A stretch of DNA of 12,324 nt from JBHHXR01 sp046757205. Lineage in GTDB: Bacteria; Pseudomonadota; Alphaproteobacteria; Rhodobacterales; Rhodobacteraceae. Of the stretch, positions 6,120-12,324 are shown one piece after another; the first letter of the stretch is position 1; each line of letters starts with the position of its first letter. The stretch is from positions 1-12,324 of the forward strand of contig JBHHXR010000094.1 in the NCBI GenBank assembly GCA_046757205.1. Reading direction: 5' to 3'. Position numbers and translations under genes: made by a program. Under the pieces are notes generated by a model that saw only the letters and a list, made by a program, of their open reading frames with translations, did no database searches and was not told the origin of the DNA.

Positions 6120-6935
6120 ATGCAATTCGAACCGCCACAACGCCAGCTTCTGGTCTCGGTCGCGCACGCGCTCGCCGACGCAGCAAGGGTCGAAACCCTG
6201 AAATATTTCCGCGCGGGCGGCGTGGCGGCGGAAAACAAGGCCGGCGGCGGGGGGTTCGATCCCGTCACCGAAGCCGACCGCGCGGCCGAGGCGGCCATGC
6301 GCGAAATCCTCGAACAAGACCGCCCGCACGACGGTATTCACGGCGAGGAATACGGACACAAGGCGGGCACCAGCGGCCTGACCTGGGTGCTCGATCCGAT
6401 CGACGGGACGCGATCCTTCATTAGCGGCACACCGGTCTGGGGTGTGCTCATCGGGCTGGACGCCGGCAAGGGGCCGGTACTCGGTCTGGTCGATCAGCCG
6501 TTCATCGGCGAAAGGTTTCTCGGCGCTTTCGGCGAAGCGACGTATCTTCGCGGCGACATTCCGGTGCGCATCTCGACAAGGCCGTGCAAGTCGCTTTCGG
6601 AGGCGGTGCTGTTCACGACCTTTCCGGAGCTGAATTCGGCCGAGGAGCGCGCCGGCTTCTCCGAGGTCAGCGGGCGCGTCCGGCTGACGCGCTATGGCAT
6701 GGACTGTTATGCCTACGCGATGCTGGCCATGGGGCAGATAGACCTGGTGATCGAGACCGGCCTGTTTCCCTACGATATCCAGGGGCCGCAGGGCCTGATC
6801 GAATCCGCCGGCGGCGTAGTGACCGACTGGCGCGGCGGACCGGCGCACCGGGGCGGACGGATAATCGCCGCCGGCGATCCCGGCCTGCACGCACAGGCGC
6901 TGGAAATCCTCTCGGCGGTTCCTCCGTCCGCCTGA
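6120..6935 (+). CDS. hisN: Inositol monophosphatase-family phosphatase, HisN-like (histidinol-phosphatase)
   Basis: A 271-residue Mg-dependent phosphatase of the inositol monophosphatase fold. Visible elements are DPVTEADR (47-54), GEE with Glu76 as a likely metal ligand, WVLDPIDGTRSFISG with Asp92 and Asp95, and FPYDIQGPQGLIESAGGVVTDW with Asp219. The RSFISG form after DPIDGT, the RYGMDCYAYAMLAMG segment and PYDI rather than a WD motif point to the HisN branch, which removes phosphate from L-histidinol phosphate in histidine biosynthesis. Inositol-phosphatase or CysQ-like activity cannot be excluded from sequence alone. The ATG at 6120 has GGGGA 5 nt upstream. The 91-nt gap from the XRE gene holds TTGACC (6058-6063) with only a poor -10 at 17 nt. 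The stop is one base from the stop of the convergent hydrolase gene, so no terminator fits between them. No other histidine gene lies in the window. Confidence 0.75.
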   Translation: MQFEPPQRQLLVSVAHALADAARVETLKYFRAGGVAAENKAGGGGFDPVTEADRAAEAAMREILEQDRPHDGIHGEEYGHKAGTSGLTWVLDPIDGTRSFISGTPVWGVLIGLDAGKGPVLGLVDQPFIGERFLGAFGEATYLRGDIPVRISTRPCKSLSEAVLFTTFPELNSAEERAGFSEVSGRVRLTRYGMDCYAYAMLAMGQIDLVIETGLFPYDIQGPQGLIESAGGVVTDWRGGPAHRGGRIIAAGDPGLHAQALEILSAVPPSA

Positions 6936-6936
6936 C

Positions 6937-7830
6937 TCAGGGGACGCCCAGGAACCTGTCGATCCGCCGCCAGACCCCGGCCTGCACCTCTTCGCGCTCC
7001 ATCCAGATCTCGTGCCTCGCGCCATCCACCTCGACCAGTTCGCCGCGCGGCATCCGGGCGACCTGGCGGCGGATGGCGTCGGGCGACACGACGGTTTCAT
7101 CGCTGCCGAGAAAGGTCAGCACCGGCAGCGACGGCGGCGCGGCCGCGCCGAGCGCGCGCGTCTCGCGCAGCGCCGCGCCGATCCAGCCGATGCTCGGCCC
7201 GCCAAGGCCGAGTTCCGGGTGCGCACGGACGGTTTCCTGAAACCAGCGGAAAGCCGCGGCATCGCCGGTCAGAACGTTGTCTTCAAAACGGTCCTGCAGC
7301 ACATAAGGCCCGGCGTCCTGCCCGGGCGCCAGCCGGCGCGTGTGCCCGGTCATCCGGGCGAAGGCATGGATCAGGCGGGCCCGCAGCAGGTCGACGCCGG
7401 AAATCGGCAGCGCCCACATCGGTGCCGAGAACACCGCGCCTTTCACCTTCAGGCCCGCCACGAGGCCGCGCAATCCGATGCATCCGCCCATCGAGTGGCC
7501 GAAAAGATAGTGCGGTTGAGGCAGTCCGGTGACGGCGGTTGACGCCAGTATTGCCTGAAGATCGTATTGGTATTCCTTGAAATCGTTGACATGTCCCGGC
7601 GCCCGATAGCCACCGTCGCGGTCCGACAGGCCCTGACCGCGCCAGTCGATGGCCACCACCGAAAAACCCCGCTCCAAAAGCCTCGCGGCCGTCGGCCCGT
7701 ATTTTTCGACGAACTCGGTCCGCCCCGGCAACATCAGCGCCGTGCCCGCGCCGCCGCCCCGCCAAACGGCAAATCGCACCCGGATGGCGTCGGGCACCGT
7801 TGCCCAGTATGCCCGCCCGCCGGGCGGCAT
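6937..7830 (-). CDS. Alpha/beta hydrolase, lysophospholipase-like (serine hydrolase)
   Basis: A 297-residue serine hydrolase of the monoacylglycerol lipase/lysophospholipase (PldB-like) group. The nucleophile elbow is GHSMGG with Ser113. The acid is Asp244 in FLGSDETVVS and the base His273 in DGARHEIWMERE. GRTEFVEKYGPTAARLLERGFSVVAIDWRGQGLSDR (36-71) is the typical oxyanion and strand region. There is no signal peptide, so it should be cytoplasmic or membrane-peripheral. The ATG at 7830 is the first ATG, but the frame stays open upstream to a CTG at 7869 that overlaps the SCP2 stop (CTGA). The upstream residues LTRAGAPLYDLSG look like a natural N-terminus, so the true start may be earlier; the ATG lacks a good Shine-Dalgarno. 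It lies just downstream of the SCP2 gene, probably in one operon, suggesting a lipid substrate (inference). Confidence 0.88.
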   Translation of the reverse strand: MPPGGRAYWATVPDAIRVRFAVWRGGGAGTALMLPGRTEFVEKYGPTAARLLERGFSVVAIDWRGQGLSDRDGGYRAPGHVNDFKEYQYDLQAILASTAVTGLPQPHYLFGHSMGGCIGLRGLVAGLKVKGAVFSAPMWALPISGVDLLRARLIHAFARMTGHTRRLAPGQDAGPYVLQDRFEDNVLTGDAAAFRWFQETVRAHPELGLGGPSIGWIGAALRETRALGAAAPPSLPVLTFLGSDETVVSPDAIRRQVARMPRGELVEVDGARHEIWMEREEVQAGVWRRIDRFLGVP

Positions 7831-7865
7831 TCCGGAAAGATCGTAAAGCGGCGCGCCAGCCCGGG

Positions 7866-8162
7866 TCAGGACAGGATCGAGCCCAGTTTCATCGCCAGCG
7901 ACATGTCGCCGTCCACCTTCAACTGCCCGGTCATGAAGGCCGAGGTCGGGTTGACGTCGCCCGTCAGGAGCCCCTCGAAAGTGTCGCGGTCCGCCGTCAG
8001 CGTCACGTCGGCCTCCGAATCGTCGGCGCTGACGCCCATTTCGTCGACGCGGACACTGCCTTCGCCCTCGATCTCGAACCGTACGGAGCCGTCGAACACC
8101 TCGTCCCCGAGCTTCTCGCTCAGTGCCGTAACCGCCTTGTCGATCATTTCACTCACTTTCAC
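7866..8162 (-). CDS. SCP2 sterol-carrier-domain lipid-binding protein
   Basis: A 98-residue single-domain protein of the SCP2 sterol-binding fold, common in bacteria, where it binds acyl chains or acyl-CoA rather than sterol. It starts MKVSEMIDKAVTALSEKLG and runs through alternating strands (SVRFEIEGEGSVRVDE, ADVTLTADRDTFEGLLTGDVNPTSAFMTGQLKVDGDMSLAMKLGSIL). The GDVNPTSAFMTGQLKVDGDMSLAMKL part is the family hallmark. It is acidic and has no signal peptide. The start is a GTG at 8162 with AAGGAG 4 nt upstream. An ATG directly before it (8164) reads straight into a stop (ATGTGA), so it is not the gene start. It is first in a likely two-gene operon with the alpha/beta hydrolase and is divergent from the TPR gene across 62 nt. 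A lipid-presentation role for the hydrolase is an inference. Confidence 0.9.
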   Translation of the reverse strand: MKVSEMIDKAVTALSEKLGDEVFDGSVRFEIEGEGSVRVDEMGVSADDSEADVTLTADRDTFEGLLTGDVNPTSAFMTGQLKVDGDMSLAMKLGSILS

Positions 8163-8224
8163 ATTTCTCCTTTTTCGGCGTCCGCCGTCTCGATTTTCGC
8201 GAATTCGATGCTACTTTTACGCCC
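8163..8224. promoter_or_regulatory. Divergent control region between the SCP2 and TPR genes
   Basis: These 62 nt must hold both start regions. TCGA arms at 8190-8193 and 8205-8208 flank an imperfectly symmetric core (TTTTCGCGAAT), a possible operator. On the plus strand TACTTT at 8212-8217 is a weak -10-like hexamer only 7 nt before the TPR ATG, which would make that mRNA nearly leaderless; no convincing -35 is present. Confidence 0.25.
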
Positions 8225-8812
8225 ATGAAACCATATGAAAAGCCCATTTTGGCCATCGCCGCGGCGCTGTGTCTCGCCGTCGCCGCACCGGCCGCCGTTG
8301 CGCAGGAGAGCGATGGCGCGGAAACGCCGGCCGAAACGGCGGATCTGGACACGCTGCTGCAACAGTTGCAGGACGCCGACGATGCCGCGGCGGGGGCGAT
8401 AGAGGAAAAGATCTACAGGATCTGGTCACGATCCGGCTCCGCTGCCATGGACCTTCTGTTCCAGCGCGGCAAGGAAGCGCTGGAGGCCGGGGAATTCGCG
8501 GCCGCCATCGAGCATTTCGGCGCCGCGATCGATCACGCCCCGGATTTCGCCGAGGCCTACAACGGCCGCGCCGCCGCCTTCTTCCAGCTTCGCGAGTTCG
8601 GTCTTGCGGTTGCCGATATCCAGCACGTGCTGGCGCTCAACCCGCAGCATTTCGGCGCGCTCGAAGGCCTCGGCTACATCCTGCTGGAACTGGGAGACAA
8701 GGAGAACGCGCTGGTTGCCTTCAAGGCGGCGCAGGCGCTAAACCCGCACCGGACCGGTACCAACGAGTCGGTTGAGCGGCTGGAAAAGGAACTGAACGAT
8801 ACCGCACTGTGA
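8225..8812 (+). CDS. Exported tetratricopeptide-repeat protein
   Basis: A 195-residue periplasmic TPR protein. Residues 1-26 form a Sec signal peptide: MKPYEKP, a hydrophobic ILAIAAALCLAVAAPAA, and a likely cleavage AVA|QE at 26/27. An acidic Ala/Asp/Glu-rich segment follows to about 60. Three TPR units are visible at about 76-109 (RGKEALEAGEFAAAIEHFGAAI), 110-143 (AYNGRAAAFFQLREFGLAVADI) and 144-177 (GALEGLGYILLELGDKENALVAF). TPRs mediate protein contacts; the partner is unknown. The ATG at 8225 has no Shine-Dalgarno, so initiation may be leaderless or weak, but it gives a proper signal peptide and no better start exists. The helicase gene begins 30 nt after the stop in the same direction, so the two are likely co-transcribed. 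Their products act in different compartments, so the link may be only transcriptional. Confidence 0.9.
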   Translation: MKPYEKPILAIAAALCLAVAAPAAVAQESDGAETPAETADLDTLLQQLQDADDAAAGAIEEKIYRIWSRSGSAAMDLLFQRGKEALEAGEFAAAIEHFGAAIDHAPDFAEAYNGRAAAFFQLREFGLAVADIQHVLALNPQHFGALEGLGYILLELGDKENALVAFKAAQALNPHRTGTNESVERLEKELNDTAL

Positions 8813-8842
8813 ACGCGGCGCGGCCAGGAGGTTTCCCGAGCG

Positions 8843-11752
8843 ATGAACAGGCAAATCCGGGGCCGCGTCTGCGCGGTTCTCGGCCCGACCAATACCGGCA
8901 AGACCCATTACGCGATGGAGCGCATGCTGGGACACCGCAGCGGCGTCATCGGCCTGCCGCTCAGGCTGCTGGCGCGCGAGGTCTTTGACCGCATCGTGGC
9001 GCTGCGCGGGCCGTCGGTGGTGGCGCTGGTCACCGGCGAGGAACGGATCGTGCCGCCGCGCGCCGCCTACTGGGTGTGCACCGTCGAGGCGATGCCGGTC
9101 GATCTCGGCGCCGATTTTCTCGCGGTCGATGAAATCCAGCTCTGTGCCGATCCCGAGCGCGGCTATATCTTCACCGACCGGCTGCTGAACGCGCGCGGGC
9201 TGACGGAAACCCTGTTTCTCGGGGCCGAAACCATGCGCGCGCGGATCGCCAGCCTGGTGCCCGGGGCGTCATTCATGAAGCGCGAGCGGTTCTCGCGCCT
9301 GTCATATGCCGGGCCGAAGAAGATCAGCCGGATGCCGGCGCGCTCCGCCGTTGTCGGTTTCTCCGCCGACAGCGTCTATGCCATCGCCGAGCTGTTGCGC
9401 CGCCAGAAGGGCGGGGCGGCCGTGGTCATGGGCGCGCTGAGCCCGCGAACCCGCAATGCGCAGGTCGAACTCTATCAGAACGGCGATGTCGATTATCTGG
9501 TGGCTACCGACGCCATCGGCATGGGGTTGAATCTCGACATCCGGCACGTCGCCTTCGCCGGCATCACCAAGTTCGACGGCAAGCGCCACCGCCCGCTGCT
9601 GGCCAACGAACTGGCGCAGATCGCCGGGCGCGCGGGCAGGTTCACGTCGGACGGCAGCTTTGGCGTGACCGGCGAGGTTGCGGACTTGCCGGAAGAGCTG
9701 GTCGAGGCCATCGAGAACCACCGGTTCAGCCCGATCCGGCGGCTGCAATGGCGCAACTCGAGGCTGGAATTCGCCACGCCGGACGCCCTGATCGCCGCGC
9801 TGGAGCGGCCGGCGGACAATCCCGAGCTGGCCCAGGCCCGCGAGGCCGAGGACCTCGCGACGCTGCGCGGCCTCTGGGCGCTGCCGGAGATCCGCGACCG
9901 GATCGCCGGCCCCGCCGATGTTCGGCTCTTGTGGGACGTCTGCCGGATACCGGATTTCCGCCAGGTTTCGGCCGGCGAGCATGCCGGCCTGTGCACCCGT
10001 CTGTTCGGCCACCTGCACGACAGCGGACAGATCCCGTCGGAATGGCTGGCCCGCCGGATCCGCCAGATCGACCGGGTTCAGGGCGATATCGACGCGCTGT
10101 CGGCGCGGCTCGCCTATGTGCGGACGTGGACATATGTCGCGCAGCGAAAGGGCTGGGTGGACGATGTCGACCATTGGCGGGACGAAACCCGTGCTGTAGA
10201 AGACCGTCTGTCGGATGCGCTGCACGCGCGACTGACCCAGCGATTTGTCGATCGCCGCACCTCGATCCTGATGCGGCGGTTGAAACAGAAGGAGAGCCTG
10301 GTGGCGGAAGTGAGCAATAACGGCGACGTCGCCGTCGAGGGTCAGTTCGTCGGGCGGCTGGAGGGTTTCCGGTTCATTCAGGATGCCACCGCCACGCCCG
10401 ACGAGGCGCGCACGCTGCGCAGTACCGCCCAGGCCGCCCTTCAACAGGCCTACCGGCTCAAGGCGGACCGCTTCTACACCGCGCCGGATACCGAGATCGA
10501 CGTGACCGAACAGGGCGGCCTGATGTGGGGCAGCGACGCCATCGGCAAGCTGACCCGCGGCGCCGATGCCCTCTCGCCGAACATCGAGGCCTTCGTCGAT
10601 GAGGAGGCCGGTCCCGAGGTCGCCGAGAAGGTCACCCGGCGTCTGACCCACTGGCTGAACCGGCAGATCGACGCCAGGTTCGAGCCGTTGCTGGCGCTGC
10701 GCAACGACGAGAGCCTCGGCGGGCTGGCCCGCGGCATCGCTTTTCGTCTGGTCGAGGCGATGGGGGTGCTGCCGCGCAGCGCGGTGGCGGCGGACGTCAA
10801 GGCGCTCGACCAGGATCAGCGGGCGACGTTGCGCAAGCATGGCGTGCGCTTCGGCCAGTACACGATTTTCCAGCCCGCCATGCTGAAACCGGCGCCGACG
10901 CGGCTGCGTCTGGTTCTGGCCTCGCTGGACGACGGTCTGGAGGTGTTTCCCTCGGCGCCGCCGCCCGGTCTGGTTACGGTGCCGGCGCTCGCCGACGCGC
11001 CGGAAAGCTATTATCCGCGCGCCGGCTACCGGCTGGCGGGCGAGCGGGCGATCCGCGTCGACATGCTGGAACGCCTCGCCGATCTCGTGCGGAGTACGGA
11101 TACGCGCGCCGGCTTCGAGGCGTCCCCGGACATGCTGTCGATAACCGGCCTGACGCTGGAACAGTTCGCCAACCTGATGGAGGGGCTCGGCTATCGGGCG
11201 GAACGCGGCGAGCGGCCGAAACCGGAGCGTCCGAAGGAGCCGCAGACCGGCCCGGCGGCGGCGGAGACGGACGAGACGGCCGCGGCGGGAGCGGCACAGG
11301 ATACGCCGCCCGAAACGCCGCCCGAAACGCCGCCCGAAACGCCGCCCGTCACGCCCTCGGAAGTGCCGCAGGAAGCACCCGAAGTGCCGCCCGCCGTGCC
11401 GACCGAAGTGCCGCCGCCGGCGGAGCCGCCCGGGATCCCGCCCCGCGGCGCGCAAGAACCGCGGCAGGAAGCTGCGGCTCCGGCCGCGGAGGCCGACGCC
11501 GACGCTCCCGGCGAAGAACCCGAAAACGAGGTCTTTTTCACGTTTCGCTGGGCGCCCAGGCGCAAACCCCGCCGCCCGCCTTCCGCCCAGCAGGCCCGGG
11601 AAAAGGGAAAACCGGCGGCAAAACGCCCTTCAAAACCACCGCGCAAGACGCAGAAAAGACAGAAGTTTTCCGCCAAGCCAAGCAAACCTGCCGTGGCCGT
11701 GGATCCGGACAGTCCGTTTGCCGCGCTGCTGGCGCTCAAACAGAAGGACTGA
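8843..11752 (+). CDS. SUV3-like superfamily 2 DEIQ-box RNA helicase with Pro/Glu-rich tail
   Basis: A 969-residue ATP-dependent helicase related to mitochondrial SUV3 (SUPV3L1), which unwinds RNA for degradation. Motif I is GPTNTGKT (14-21), motif II DEIQ (96-99), motif V VATDAIGMGLN (220-230) and motif VI QIAGRAGR (259-266). The helicase core ends near residue 340. A long alpha-rich region to about 790 includes SUV3-type C-terminal elements and DMLSITGLTLEQFANLMEGLGYRAERGE. From about 795 the protein is low-complexity, with a TPPE repeat at 821-838 and a Pro/Glu/Ala stretch. A short aromatic patch, NEVFFTFRWAPRR (about 895), follows, then a Lys/Arg-rich segment and the conserved end DPDSPFAALLALK. 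The ATG at 8843 starts close to motif I; AGGAGG at 8826-8831 is 11 nt away, a long but usable spacing. It is probably co-transcribed with the TPR gene upstream and the S4 gene 6 nt downstream. The RNA target is unknown. Confidence 0.92.
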   Translation: MNRQIRGRVCAVLGPTNTGKTHYAMERMLGHRSGVIGLPLRLLAREVFDRIVALRGPSVVALVTGEERIVPPRAAYWVCTVEAMPVDLGADFLAVDEIQLCADPERGYIFTDRLLNARGLTETLFLGAETMRARIASLVPGASFMKRERFSRLSYAGPKKISRMPARSAVVGFSADSVYAIAELLRRQKGGAAVVMGALSPRTRNAQVELYQNGDVDYLVATDAIGMGLNLDIRHVAFAGITKFDGKRHRPLLANELAQIAGRAGRFTSDGSFGVTGEVADLPEELVEAIENHRFSPIRRLQWRNSRLEFATPDALIAALERPADNPELAQAREAEDLATLRGLWALPEIRDRIAGPADVRLLWDVCRIPDFRQVSAGEHAGLCTRLFGHLHDSGQIPSEWLARRIRQIDRVQGDIDALSARLAYVRTWTYVAQRKGWVDDVDHWRDETRAVEDRLSDALHARLTQRFVDRRTSILMRRLKQKESLVAEVSNNGDVAVEGQFVGRLEGFRFIQDATATPDEARTLRSTAQAALQQAYRLKADRFYTAPDTEIDVTEQGGLMWGSDAIGKLTRGADALSPNIEAFVDEEAGPEVAEKVTRRLTHWLNRQIDARFEPLLALRNDESLGGLARGIAFRLVEAMGVLPRSAVAADVKALDQDQRATLRKHGVRFGQYTIFQPAMLKPAPTRLRLVLASLDDGLEVFPSAPPPGLVTVPALADAPESYYPRAGYRLAGERAIRVDMLERLADLVRSTDTRAGFEASPDMLSITGLTLEQFANLMEGLGYRAERGERPKPERPKEPQTGPAAAETDETAAAGAAQDTPPETPPETPPETPPVTPSEVPQEAPEVPPAVPTEVPPPAEPPGIPPRGAQEPRQEAAAPAAEADADAPGEEPENEVFFTFRWAPRRKPRRPPSAQQAREKGKPAAKRPSKPPRKTQKRQKFSAKPSKPAVAVDPDSPFAALLALKQKD
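11303..11348 (+). repeat. 12-bp in-frame tandem repeat in the helicase tail
   Basis: The unit ACGCCGCCCGAA occurs three times in full (11303-11338), followed by ten bases of a fourth copy. Each unit encodes Thr-Pro-Pro-Glu, giving a disordered linker. Related degenerate copies (GTGCCG, GAAGTG) continue to about 11420. Being a multiple of three, copy-number change would keep the frame. Confidence 0.9.
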
Positions 11753-11758
11753 TGCGGC

Positions 11759-12139
11759 GTGAGCGGCTCGGCCGCCAGCGAACGGCTGGACAAATGGCTC
11801 TGGCACGCCCGCTTCTTCAAGACCCGGACCCTGGCCGCCCGGCAGGTTTCGGCCGGTCATGTCAGGGTCAACGGCAGCCGCGTCAGCAAACCGGCAACGC
11901 CGGTGCGAATCGGCGACGGGCTGAGTTTCCCGCAGGGACGCGCCGTGCGGCTCGTCCGGATACGGGCGTTCGCGCAGCGGCGCGGCCCGGCGACGGAGGC
12001 CCAGGGCCTGTACGAAGATCTCGATCCGCCGGCGTCGGGGCCGGTGGCGCCTTCGCCTGCCGCGGGCGCCCGGCCGCATGGCCGCCCCTCCAAGAAGTCG
12101 CGCCGGGCAATCGATGCGCTGCGGGGATTTGACCCTTGA
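11759..12139 (+). CDS. S4-domain RNA-binding protein, Hsp15-like
   Basis: A 126-residue RNA-binding protein with an S4 domain at about residues 9-70: RLDKWLWHARFFKTRTLAARQV, then SAGHVRVNGSRVSKPATPVRIGD. This is the pattern of E. coli Hsp15 (HslR), which binds free 50S subunits carrying nascent chains after heat or translation failure. The C-terminal third is Pro/Ala-rich and ends in a basic segment, GRPSKKSRRAIDALRG, similar to the end of other family members. The start is a GTG at 11759, with AAGGA about 10 nt upstream inside the helicase gene. The ATG overlapping the helicase stop (TGATG at 11750-11754) is in another frame and does not encode the S4 domain. Close spacing to the helicase (6 nt) indicates co-transcription and possibly translational coupling, fitting a shared RNA-related role (inference). 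Confidence 0.9.
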   Translation: MSGSAASERLDKWLWHARFFKTRTLAARQVSAGHVRVNGSRVSKPATPVRIGDGLSFPQGRAVRLVRIRAFAQRRGPATEAQGLYEDLDPPASGPVAPSPAAGARPHGRPSKKSRRAIDALRGFDP

Positions 12140-12153
12140 TCCGCTCTGCTGCC

Positions 12154-12199
12154 AGCCGTAAATGAAGCCCGCGGCACAAGTGTGACAGGCTTTGCGGCT
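12154..12199 (+). other. Nested inverted repeats between the S4 gene and fdxA
   Basis: Three concentric arm pairs are visible: AGCCG (12154-12158) with CGGCT (12195-12199), AAGCC (12165-12169) with GGCTT (12188-12192), and CAC (12175-12177) with GTG (12182-12184) around loop AAGT. Together they could fold into an interrupted stem 26 nt before the fdxA GTG. There is no T-run, so it is not an intrinsic terminator; it may be an fdxA leader structure or chance. Confidence 0.3.
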
Positions 12200-12225
12200 C
12201 GATCATCGTGAAATGAGGGTTTGCT

Positions 12226-12324
12226 GTGACCTACATCGTGAACGACAAGTGCATCGCCTGCAAATACACCGACTGCGTCGAGGTCTGCCCCGTCGACTGC
12301 TTCTACGAGGGCGAGAACATGCTC
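12226..12324 (+). CDS. fdxA: 7Fe ferredoxin FdxA, N-terminal 33 codons (cut by window edge)
   Basis: The first 33 residues of a bacterial 7Fe ([3Fe-4S][4Fe-4S]) ferredoxin, a small cytoplasmic electron carrier usually of about 105-112 residues. MTYIVNDKCIACKYTDCVEVCPVDCFYEGENML carries Cys9, Cys12, Cys17 and Cys21-Pro in the C-x2-C-x4-C-x3-CP pattern, plus Cys25, exactly as in the FdxA family; the second cysteine set lies beyond the window. The start is the GTG at 12226, with GAGGG at 12215-12219, 6 nt upstream. It follows the S4 gene by 86 nt. TTGATC (12136-12141) and TAAATG (12159-12164), 17 nt apart, are a weak promoter candidate, so fdxA may have its own transcript. Confidence 0.95.
   Translation, partial: MTYIVNDKCIACKYTDCVEVCPVDCFYEGENML

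Noticed and set aside
11303..11348. CRISPR or minisatellite interpretation of the 12-bp repeats
   Set aside because: Units are contiguous, too short for CRISPR, lack spacers and sit in frame inside the helicase gene.
9302..11455. 717-aa open frame antisense to the helicase gene
   Set aside because: Same shadow pattern; its repeats are just the antisense of the Thr-Pro-Pro-Glu tract, and there is no domain or ribosome-binding site.
11752..12132. 126-aa frame starting at the ATG in TGATG after the helicase
   Set aside because: The start-stop overlap looks attractive, but the S4 domain is encoded in the other frame, from the GTG at 11759.

Overview
The window is high-GC bacterial chromosome with dense, ordinary gene packing. 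Every recognisable gene looks alphaproteobacterial. The XRE regulator carries the FQQIQKYE and VPVSFFFE hallmarks of alphaproteobacterial regulators. The series SUV3-like helicase, Hsp15-like S4 protein and 7Fe ferredoxin is a familiar alphaproteobacterial arrangement, and the divergent tesA / ybbA-ybbP pair is a common proteobacterial one. A Rhodobacterales-like or nearby lineage is my best guess, but the sequence alone does not fix the order. There are no rRNA or tRNA genes, insertion sequences, phage genes or CRISPR arrays, so this reads as core genome.

Layout. Positions 1-857 hold the N-terminal third of a YbbP-type ABC permease (minus strand, cut by the window edge). It overlaps by 4 nt the gene for its ATPase partner (minus, 854-1546). 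The ATPase start codon overlaps that of a divergent GDSL esterase, tesA (plus, 1545-2240). A perfect 9-bp GC hairpin separates tesA from a convergent small DUF1127 protein (minus, 2256-2468). The DUF1127 gene is divergent from a LysR-type regulator (plus, 2591-3463) across an AT-rich control region that holds a good sigma-70-like promoter and a LysR-box-like dyad. The translational GTPase gene typA/bipA follows (3597-5420). Behind it come a TTTGCAAA-type double operator and an intrinsic terminator. Next are an XRE-family regulator (5642-6028) and a HisN-like inositol-monophosphatase-family phosphatase (6120-6935).

The phosphatase gene ends one nucleotide from a convergent alpha/beta hydrolase gene (minus, 6937-7830). 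The hydrolase lies downstream of, and probably in one operon with, an SCP2 sterol-carrier-domain protein (minus, 7866-8162). From 8225 to the right edge, genes run on the plus strand: an exported TPR protein, a 969-aa SUV3-like RNA helicase with a Pro/Glu-rich tail, an S4-domain RNA-binding protein and the first 33 codons of fdxA.

Function. Three themes stand out: lipid or ester handling (YbbAP-TesA, SCP2 plus lysophospholipase-like hydrolase), RNA and ribosome biology (TypA, SUV3-like helicase, Hsp15-like S4 protein, possibly DUF1127) and local regulators (LysR, XRE). I found no convincing new multi-gene system. The observations most worth a second look are in the control regions: the overlapping divergent starts of tesA and ybbA, the LysR-box dyad over the lysR start codon, the orphan TTTGCAAA-N4-TTTGCAAG site behind typA, and the AT-rich palindrome upstream of the XRE regulator.
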